From assembly GCA_937960785.1 (NCBI GenBank), contig CALGOZ010000104.1, positions 1 to 30,476 on the forward strand: DNA of 30,476 bases. Reading direction: 5' to 3'. Positions 25,858-30,476 of this stretch are shown one piece after another. A program made the position numbers and the translations under genes. Position 1 is the first letter of the stretch. Every line of letters starts with the position of its first letter. The stretch is from an uncultured Pseudogracilibacillus sp. (GTDB lineage: Bacteria > Bacillota > Bacilli > Bacillales > Amphibacillaceae). Under the pieces are notes generated by a model that worked only from the letters and a program-made list of their open reading frames with translations, did not search any database and was not told where the DNA came from.

Positions 25858-26604
25858 CTAATTGCGGATATAATACATCAAAATTCCACCAGCTACACCG
25901 ACATTCAATGATTCAGCCTTTCCGAAGATTGGTATTTTTACTAGTTCATCGGCCTTTTCAATAAAAGCGGGATTTACTCCTCGACCTTCATTTCCTAAAA
26001 TAATTGCTGTTTTTTCCGCAGGCATAATATCGATATAATTTTTTGCCCTTTGCAAAGTCGTCGCCCAAATCGAAAAGCCTTCCTTCTTTAAAGCTGGAAT
26101 TTCTTTTTCCAAATCCTTTTGTTCAATTGGCAAATGAAACAGTGACCCTTGAGTAGCACGAATTACTTTATCGTTGTATAAGTCGACGGTCCCTTTACCT
26201 AAGACAACTTTTGAAAAGCCGGCTGCATCTGCTGTTCGTATTAACGTACCTAAATTTCCCGGATCCTGTACACAATCGATTAACAGTACAGAATGGTTCG
26301 TCTTCGCTTGCATCTTTTTCCTTCGAAGGACAGCTAGAATTCCTTGGGGAGTTTCTGTCTGAGCTATTTCTTGAAAAACTTCCTTACTTACCCGATATAC
26401 AAAAGAGTCCTCTAACCATCCTGGATTCTCTTTTGTTTCTTCAAGAATTAAAGCTTCGAAGTGTTGGTCAGTTTTATAAGCTTCCTCTATTAAATGTTCT
26501 CCTTCAATTAAAAAGCTACCGGTTTTTTCACGATATTTTCTTCGGTGTAGCTTCTTCCATTCTTTGACGTGTTTATTTTGCGTAGATGTAATCAAAGTAA
26601 TCAT
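25858..26604 (-). CDS. ysgA: TrmH-family RNA 2'-O-methyltransferase YsgA
   Basis: This SpoU/TrmH-fold methyltransferase is of the rRNA-type. The N-terminal RNA-binding substrate domain starts TSTQNKHVKEWKKLHRRKYR. The trefoil-knot catalytic domain has the three SpoU motifs: DPGNLGTLIRTADAAGF (motif 1, about 111-127), ILGNEGRGVN (motif 2, about 197-206) and IPIFGKAESLNVGVAGGILMY (motif 3, about 222-242). The exact rRNA target cannot be told from the sequence. The 248 residues match B. subtilis YsgA. It diverges from sspI and has a good sigma-A promoter. Confidence 0.92.
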   Translation of the reverse strand: MITLITSTQNKHVKEWKKLHRRKYREKTGSFLIEGEHLIEEAYKTDQHFEALILEETKENPGWLEDSFVYRVSKEVFQEIAQTETPQGILAVLRRKKMQAKTNHSVLLIDCVQDPGNLGTLIRTADAAGFSKVVLGKGTVDLYNDKVIRATQGSLFHLPIEQKDLEKEIPALKKEGFSIWATTLQRAKNYIDIMPAEKTAIILGNEGRGVNPAFIEKADELVKIPIFGKAESLNVGVAGGILMYYIRN

Positions 26605-26624
26605 CCTTATTCATTATTATATTT

Positions 26625-26654
26625 ATCATACATATTTTTTAATCTTGCGGTCAA
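26625..26654 (-). promoter_or_regulatory. Sigma-A promoter of ysgA
   Basis: On the minus strand the -35 TTGACC (26649-26654), 18 bases and the -10 TATGAT (26625-26630). Each hexamer differs from consensus at one base. Confidence 0.65.
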
Positions 26655-26658
26655 ATTA
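26630..26658 (+). promoter_or_regulatory. Possible sigma-G promoter of sspI
   Basis: ACATA (26630-26634), 17 bases and CAAATTA (26652-26658) each differ by one position from the sigma-G elements GYATR and CATnnTA. sspI is a forespore gene in B. subtilis. The site overlaps the ysgA promoter on the other strand. Confidence 0.35.
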
Positions 26659-26685
26659 ATAAAAAGGAAAAAGGAGCGATTAATC

Positions 26686-26907
26686 TTGGATATCGACTTA
26701 CGAAAGGCAATTTTACACAATATTAAGGAAAATACACCAGAGGAACTTGAAGCAACGATTGTTGATGCAATTTCTTTAGGTGAGGAGAAAGTTTTGCCTG
26801 GATTAGGCTACTTATTTGAAATGATTTGGAAACAATCTGAAGAAAAAGAACGCGCCAAAATGATTGAAGCCCTTGCCGACGGTGTAAAAGAAGAACAACA
26901 AATTTAA
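26686..26907 (+). CDS. sspI: Small acid-soluble spore protein I
   Basis: This minor spore protein is made in the forespore; it marks the organism as an endospore former. The family signature is plain: DLRKAILHNIKENTPEELEA near the start, then IVDAISLGEEKVLPGLG and LFEMIWKQ. The start is TTG at 26686-26688, 9 bases after AAGGAG; no ATG fits, and the 73 residues then match B. subtilis SspI (71). It diverges from ysgA, as in Bacillus, and is followed by its own terminator. Confidence 0.95.
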   Translation: MDIDLRKAILHNIKENTPEELEATIVDAISLGEEKVLPGLGYLFEMIWKQSEEKERAKMIEALADGVKEEQQI

Positions 26908-26936
26908 ACCGTAGAAATATTGCTTTTATAACAATT

Positions 26937-26966
26937 CAAGCATAGTGATGTTAAATACTGTGCTTG
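26937..26966 (+). terminator. Terminator of sspI
   Basis: The stem CAAGCATAG/CTGTGCTTG (nine pairs, one G-U) is followed by a T-rich tail (TTTTTATTTTT) from 26969. It lies 30 bases after the stop codon. Confidence 0.85.
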
Positions 26967-27072
26967 AGTTTTTATTTTTAAAAATTCGCTTTCCATAATT
27001 TAGAGTAATTATAGTTGCAAAAATCGACAGAAAAGGCTATTCTTATAATGAACTAAAGTGCGAAGGATGGTG

Positions 27073-27819
27073 ATGAGGATGAACGAAGGGAATTTTCGAA
27101 TTAACGATGCCGTTGCTGATTATTTTTTACCTATTGAATCAGAGCGCAAACAAAATCAAGAAATTTCGACGAACTTTCAACAATTATTACAGCATAAAAT
27201 CGATGCAGCCATGGCGCTAAACCAATCCTTCGATACAGAATCGCCAACGTCAGCACCATCTAGCCTGTTTTCAAATATGATGTCGCTGATGAATGGAAAT
27301 GGTAGCAATCCTTTCCTAGCGATGATGTCTGTAAATCCTAATCTTGCATCTACTTTTTATGCGAATCAAAATTTGATGACGAAACCTACATTTTCACCAC
27401 AGACAAATAGTGCATCGAAAACAAACTCAACGAAACAATCTATACCTAAATCTAAATATAACGATATTATTCGCCAAGCTGCGAAAAAGTTCGGTGTCAA
27501 TGAACGACTTATTCATGCGATAATTAAAACCGAATCGAATTATAATCCTAATGCGACAAGTCATGCCGGAGCGGCAGGATTAATGCAATTAATGCCTCAA
27601 ACGGCTCGCTATTTAGGTGTGACAAATCGGTATGATGTAAAACAAAATATTTTCGGTGGGACAAAGTATATTGCTGACATGTTGCGTCAACATGGCGGGA
27701 ATCTTCGCCTTGCTTTAGCTGCTTACAATGCAGGGCCAGGTAATGTGAAAAAGTACGGTGGCATCCCACCATTTAAAGAAACGCAAAATTATGTTCGAAA
27801 AGTAATGAGCTTAATTTAA
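27073..27819 (+). CDS. SLT-domain lytic transglycosylase-like protein
   Basis: This is a predicted peptidoglycan lytic transglycosylase of the Slt/MltE type. The C-terminal SLT domain (about residues 128-248) has the catalytic glutamate at residue 154 (IIKTESNYNP), then AAGLMQLMPQTA and the AAYNAGPGNV motif. The first 125 residues are low-complexity and rich in Ser, Asn, Gln and Met. I see no signal peptide, so how it would reach the wall is unclear. The start is uncertain: GTG at 27058 and ATGs at 27067, 27073 and 27079 are all in frame. I prefer 27073, 6 bases after GAAGG. A TATAAT at 27044-27049 may be its -10. Confidence 0.88.
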   Translation: MRMNEGNFRINDAVADYFLPIESERKQNQEISTNFQQLLQHKIDAAMALNQSFDTESPTSAPSSLFSNMMSLMNGNGSNPFLAMMSVNPNLASTFYANQNLMTKPTFSPQTNSASKTNSTKQSIPKSKYNDIIRQAAKKFGVNERLIHAIIKTESNYNPNATSHAGAAGLMQLMPQTARYLGVTNRYDVKQNIFGGTKYIADMLRQHGGNLRLALAAYNAGPGNVKKYGGIPPFKETQNYVRKVMSLI

Positions 27820-27860
27820 TACATAAATAGGCTTGGAAAAACAACCATAAATGAACGGAT

Positions 27861-27895
27861 GGACTGAAGTTTTCTATGATGTAGAAACTCAGTCC
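27861..27895 (+). terminator. Terminator of the lytic transglycosylase gene
   Basis: GGACTGAAGTTTTCTA pairs with TAGAAACTCAGTCC across a short loop, with two small bulges. The tail TTCTTTTTT follows. It lies 41 bases after the stop codon and shields the repeat region beyond. Confidence 0.88.
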
Positions 27896-27902
27896 TTCTT
27901 TT

Positions 27903-28025
27903 TTATAAAGAAGCTTCTATGTATTGATAATTTAGTTTAATGATATCCTCTCTTAAATTTGTTGCTAATAACGTAGTTTGAACATCATGTTCCTGCATAT
28001 TTAAGAGAAGCTTACTAACGTCTCT
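27903..28025 (-). pseudogene. Possible C-terminal remnant of an unknown gene
   Basis: A minus-strand frame of 40 codons ends in TAA at 27903-27905 and reads protein-like (contains NMQEHDVQTTLLATNLRED, then a Tyr-rich end IEASL). It has no ribosome binding site before its only ATG. The same frame has a stop at 28026-28028 immediately upstream, beyond which decayed copies of the 52-base repeat begin. I do not recognise the family. It may be the tail of a gene broken by, or before, the arrival of the repeats. It may also be chance. Confidence 0.3.
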
Positions 28026-28059
28026 TTACGCGGGCAAGTTTTTATTGTAAGCAGATATA

Positions 28060-28182
28060 AGGACTCGTCCACGCTGGAAAGTTTTATTTATTCACTCACT
28101 TAGCAGAAGTAGTCGTTGAGTAAGTTATGCAGATTTTGCTAGCAGAGGATCTCGCTAGGTAAGTGTAAACGAATATATAGTC
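28060..28182. repeat. Decayed left edge of the 52-base repeat array
   Basis: Partial matches to the repeat continue left of the clean copies. The stretch GGACTCGTCCACGCTGGAAA (from 28061) resembles the B unit GGACGCTCCACCGGGTAAG. A copy in the correct 52-base phase lies at 28131-28182, keeping CTAGGTAAGTG. An out-of-phase piece with GAGTAAGTT is near 28118. The copies are too degraded to align fully by eye. Confidence 0.5.
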
Positions 28183-28494
28183 TAACTTACTCGGTAAAAA
28201 CCTCCACCGAGTAAGTTGAGTTAATTTTTTGTGTAAACTTACTCGCTAGAAGCTTCCACTGGGAAAGCTGGATCGCATTTTGACGTAAACTTACTCAATA
28301 GGACGCTCCACCGGGTAAGTTGAGACACTTTTATGCGTAGACTTACTCGCTAGAAGCTTCCACTGGGGAAGCTGGATCGCATTTTGACGTAAACTTACTC
28401 AATAGGACGCTCCACCGGGTAAGTTGAGACACTTTTATGCGTAGACTTACTCGCTAGAAGCTTCCACTGGGGAAATATATCAAGTGTTTTTGAA
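28183..28494. repeat. Tandem array of six 52-base units, two unit types
   Basis: Units run 28183-28234, 28235-28286 (A), 28287-28338 (B), 28339-28390 (A), 28391-28442 (B) and 28443-28494 (A, diverging after 32 bases). All share the start AACTTACTC or close to it. The first unit is a near-ideal hairpin, AACTTACTCGG and CCGAGTAAGTT. The two B units are identical over all 52 bases; the first two A units differ at two positions. A units have lost the GTAAGTT arm but form AGCTTCC/GGAAGCT instead. There are no unique spacers and no reading frame spans the array. It lies between convergent genes, shielded by a terminator on each side. A further partial copy starts at about 28495. Confidence 0.9.
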
Positions 28495-28512
28495 AAACTT
28501 ACTCGCTAGGCA

Positions 28513-28693
28513 AGAGAACGTTACGTCAAATGCATTTTTTGAATATATAAACTGGTTTCTATTACATTAAAAATCCCCCTAAAGTAGTTTTATTTTTTAA
28601 CTGTCTACTTTAAGGGGGAGCGTATCATTTAACCGAACACCGTTGTTTTAATTTACTAGATTTAGCTGGCCTCTTTGATTGTTAATATTATTT
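28513..28693. other. Space between repeat array and M42 gene
   Basis: A/T-rich sequence with no reading frame of note. It contains the M42 operon terminator at 28575-28618 and otherwise nothing I can identify. Confidence 0.5.
28575..28618 (-). terminator. Terminator of the M42 peptidase/dUTPase operon
   Basis: CCCCCT-AAAGTAG pairs with CTACTTTAAGGGGG with one bulged base across an A/T loop. On the minus strand ATTTTTAAT follows. It lies about 75 bases after the peptidase stop codon. Confidence 0.82.
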
Positions 28694-29779
28694 TTATGCA
28701 AGGCGAATTTTTTGTAATTGGTCGCGATCTAGTTTTTTAATAACTTGAACAATTAATTCTACCGCATTCTCAAAGTCATCCCGGTGTAGCATGGCTGCAT
28801 GGGAATGGATGTAGCGCGTAGCAATCGTAATCGATAAAGATGGGACTCCATCTGCAGTTAAATGGATTGCGCCTGAATCCGTTCCTCCGCCAGGCATAGA
28901 CGTATATTGGAATGGAATTTTATTTTCCTCTGCCGTTTGAACGACGAGATCACGCAATCCCTTATGCGAAACCATCGAAGCATCGTATAAAACGATTTGT
29001 GGACCATCACCTAATTTACTATCCGCATCTTTATCCGACACGCCTGGAGTATCTCCAGCAATTCCAACATCTACCCCGAAGGCAATATCCGGTTTAATTA
29101 AGTGTGCTGAAGTACGTGCACCACGCAAACCGACTTCCTCTTGAACCGTACCGACACCGTAAACGACGTTCGGATGATTTTCATCTTTTAATCGGTTTAA
29201 AACCTCGATTGCAATTGCACATCCGATTCGGTTATCCCATGCTTTAGCAAGCAACATTTTTTCGTTATTCATTTGAGTGAATTCAAAATATGGTACGACT
29301 GAATCTCCCGGACGAACACCGAAACTTTCAGCCTCTTCTTTACTTGATGCACCAATATCGATAAACATATCTTTAATTTCGACTGGCTTCTTTCGTTCCT
29401 CTGGTGATAAAATATGTGGTGGTTTAGAACCTATAACTCCAGTAACATTACCTTTTTTCGTCATAATCGTAACACGCTGGGCTAGCATTACTTGATTCCA
29501 CCAGCCACCGATCGTTTGGAAATATAAAAAACCATTTTTATCGATTCGTGTTACCATAAAACCTACTTCATCCAAGTGTCCTGCGACCATCACTTTCGGA
29601 CCCGATTCTTCGCCTACTTTTTCTCCGATTATACTACCTAAATTATCTGTATATACACGATCTGATACTGGTTCTAAGTATTTTTCCATTACTTCGCGAG
29701 CCTCGGCTTCATGACCGGAAATTGCCTTGGCATCAGTTAACTCTTTCATCATTTGTAATGTTGGATCCATCTTAGTCAT
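28694..29779 (-). CDS. M42 family metallo-aminopeptidase (YsdC-like)
   Basis: This is a cytosolic dodecameric-type aminopeptidase of the M42 family (glutamyl aminopeptidase/endoglucanase M group). Metal and catalytic residues are recognisable: His68 and Asp70 in VAGHLDEVGF, Asp182 in AWDNRIGC, Glu214-Glu215 in VQEEVGLRG, Asp237 in GVDVGIAGD and His325 in YIHSHAAML. The length is 361 residues, as for B. subtilis YsdC. Substrate preference cannot be read from the sequence. ATG follows GGGAG. It lies 15 bases after the dUTPase-like gene on the same strand. Confidence 0.94.
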   Translation of the reverse strand: MTKMDPTLQMMKELTDAKAISGHEAEAREVMEKYLEPVSDRVYTDNLGSIIGEKVGEESGPKVMVAGHLDEVGFMVTRIDKNGFLYFQTIGGWWNQVMLAQRVTIMTKKGNVTGVIGSKPPHILSPEERKKPVEIKDMFIDIGASSKEEAESFGVRPGDSVVPYFEFTQMNNEKMLLAKAWDNRIGCAIAIEVLNRLKDENHPNVVYGVGTVQEEVGLRGARTSAHLIKPDIAFGVDVGIAGDTPGVSDKDADSKLGDGPQIVLYDASMVSHKGLRDLVVQTAEENKIPFQYTSMPGGGTDSGAIHLTADGVPSLSITIATRYIHSHAAMLHRDDFENAVELIVQVIKKLDRDQLQKIRLA

Positions 29780-29794
29780 TGAAATCTCCCTCTC

Positions 29795-30280
29795 TTAATA
29801 ACCTGATTTTTGTCTTTCATAATTTACTTCATTTTTTTCAATATATGCTTTCATTATATCTTGTTCCGAAAAACCTAATACTTTCGCTAATTGTATGTAG
29901 TTTTCAACTAATTGCTTATAAGTAGTCTCGCTTTGCTCATCATAAAACTTAATTGCGAGACGAAAAACATCGTTAAACTGCTCTGTCTCGTTTTTTGTCG
30001 TATCTTTTGTTTCAATCGTTTCAAATTCATAACCTTTTTCAATACCAAGAGATAACAAGAAATGGATATTATCAACATATTCTTCTAAAATAACATCCCG
30101 GGCAGCACCTTTTTTCGTACTCCAAAATTTAAAACAACGTGTTTCATTCGCTAGCTCACCAAGTTCAACAAGTAAGGCAAGGATTTTAGGTTCGAACAAA
30201 GGTTCATTTTCAAGTTGATGATTTTCCGTTATGTAAGCGTCTAAGTTTCTTTGCATTTCGAATAATTTCGACCAATTCAA
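29795..30280 (-). CDS. Dimeric dUTPase-family protein (all-alpha NTP pyrophosphatase)
   Basis: This is a member of the dUTPase_2 (PF08761) family, which hydrolyses dUTP or related nucleotides to the monophosphate. The metal-binding pattern ExxE...ExxD is visible: Glu39 and Glu42 in VELGELANE, Glu67 and Asp70 in ILEEYVDNIHF. The CFKFWSTKKG between them matches the family's substrate loop. It is 161 residues, all helical in appearance, with no trimeric dUTPase motifs. The start is TTG at 30278-30280, 9 bases after GGAGG. It is the first gene of a two-gene unit with the M42 peptidase; there is no obvious functional link between them. Confidence 0.9.
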   Translation of the reverse strand: MNWSKLFEMQRNLDAYITENHQLENEPLFEPKILALLVELGELANETRCFKFWSTKKGAARDVILEEYVDNIHFLLSLGIEKGYEFETIETKDTTKNETEQFNDVFRLAIKFYDEQSETTYKQLVENYIQLAKVLGFSEQDIMKAYIEKNEVNYERQKSGY

Positions 30281-30301
30281 TGAATTATCCCTCCTTCTTA
30301 T

Positions 30302-30330
30302 ATTTTATTGTATCATTACTTCGCTGTCGA
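30302..30330 (-). promoter_or_regulatory. Sigma-A-like promoter of the dUTPase/M42 operon
   Basis: TCGACA (30325-30330), 17 bases and TAAAAT (30302-30307) on the minus strand, one mismatch in each hexamer. A TACAAT lies inside the spacer. Confidence 0.5.
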
Positions 30331-30367
30331 TTGCTATTATCCAACTATTTTATTGATTCGGCTTCTT

Positions 30368-30475
30368 TCACGCTTGAAATTTTCTATTTAAACAATATTC
30401 AAAGGCGATAGTTCGGCCTGTACACACGAAAATGCGATTTTCACTAACTTCAGGTACGCGGCAGCTTCCAGCACA
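30368..30475 (-). CDS. Possible C-terminal end of a gene cut by the right edge
   Basis: The minus-strand frame is open from the right edge to TGA at 30368-30370, about 35 residues, reading through RVPEVSENRIFVCTGRT. The DNA beyond about 30410 is richer in G and C than the surrounding intergenic sequence. No family is recognised. With so little sequence this could be chance or the end of a mobile element. Confidence 0.25.
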   Translation of the reverse strand, partial: CAGSCRVPEVSENRIFVCTGRTIAFEYCLNRKFQA

Positions 30476-30476
30476 C

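Noticed and set aside
27015..27049. TTGCAA plus TATAAT as a full sigma-A promoter of the transglycosylase gene
   Set aside because: The spacer would be 23 bases; another candidate -35 (TCGACA) is only 14 bases away. Only the -10 is credible.
28183..28494. CRISPR array
   Set aside because: The period is regular but the whole 52-base unit is repeated; there are no unique spacers, and no cas genes are in the window.

Overview
The window is a stretch of chromosome from a low-GC, endospore-forming Bacillaceae. The evidence is the Bacillus-type neighbourhood sdhCAB - yslB - uvrC - trxA - etfAB - fadB - fadR - lcfA - mutS2 - polX - cvpA - zapA - pheTS - ysgA - sspI. A spore protein gene (sspI), AGGAGG-type ribosome binding sites, several TTG/GTG starts and a T-box in front of pheS agree. 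I do not name a genus: nothing here is specific enough.

Layout. Positions 1-2818 hold sdhC-sdhA-sdhB (minus strand, sdhB cut by the left edge) behind a good sigma-A promoter. yslB (plus) meets uvrC (minus) tail to tail with overlapping stop codons. trxA is a single gene with its own promoter and terminator. Positions 5989-9278 are a fatty-acid degradation operon, fadR-fadB-etfB-etfA, with a near-perfect FadR operator at its promoter. lcfA follows, preceded by a structured leader and an unlisted 28-residue membrane peptide. Then come mutS2 and polX, cvpA and zapA (all minus).

Where Bacillus usually has rnhC between zapA and pheT, this window has three other genes: a 511-residue pRiA4b ORF-3-like protein, a LonC-type AAA/Lon protease and an O6-methylguanine methyltransferase. 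pheS-pheT follow, under a Phe T-box. ysgA (minus) and sspI (plus) diverge. A plus-strand lytic transglycosylase faces an M42 aminopeptidase/dimeric dUTPase operon (minus).

The least explained part is the 870-base space between those last two convergent genes. It holds a possible gene remnant and a tandem array with a 52-base period. Two alternating unit types carry different hairpins, and a 104-base step has recently been duplicated. The array is shut off from both neighbours by terminators. Most other genes are conserved housekeeping, DNA-repair and beta-oxidation functions.
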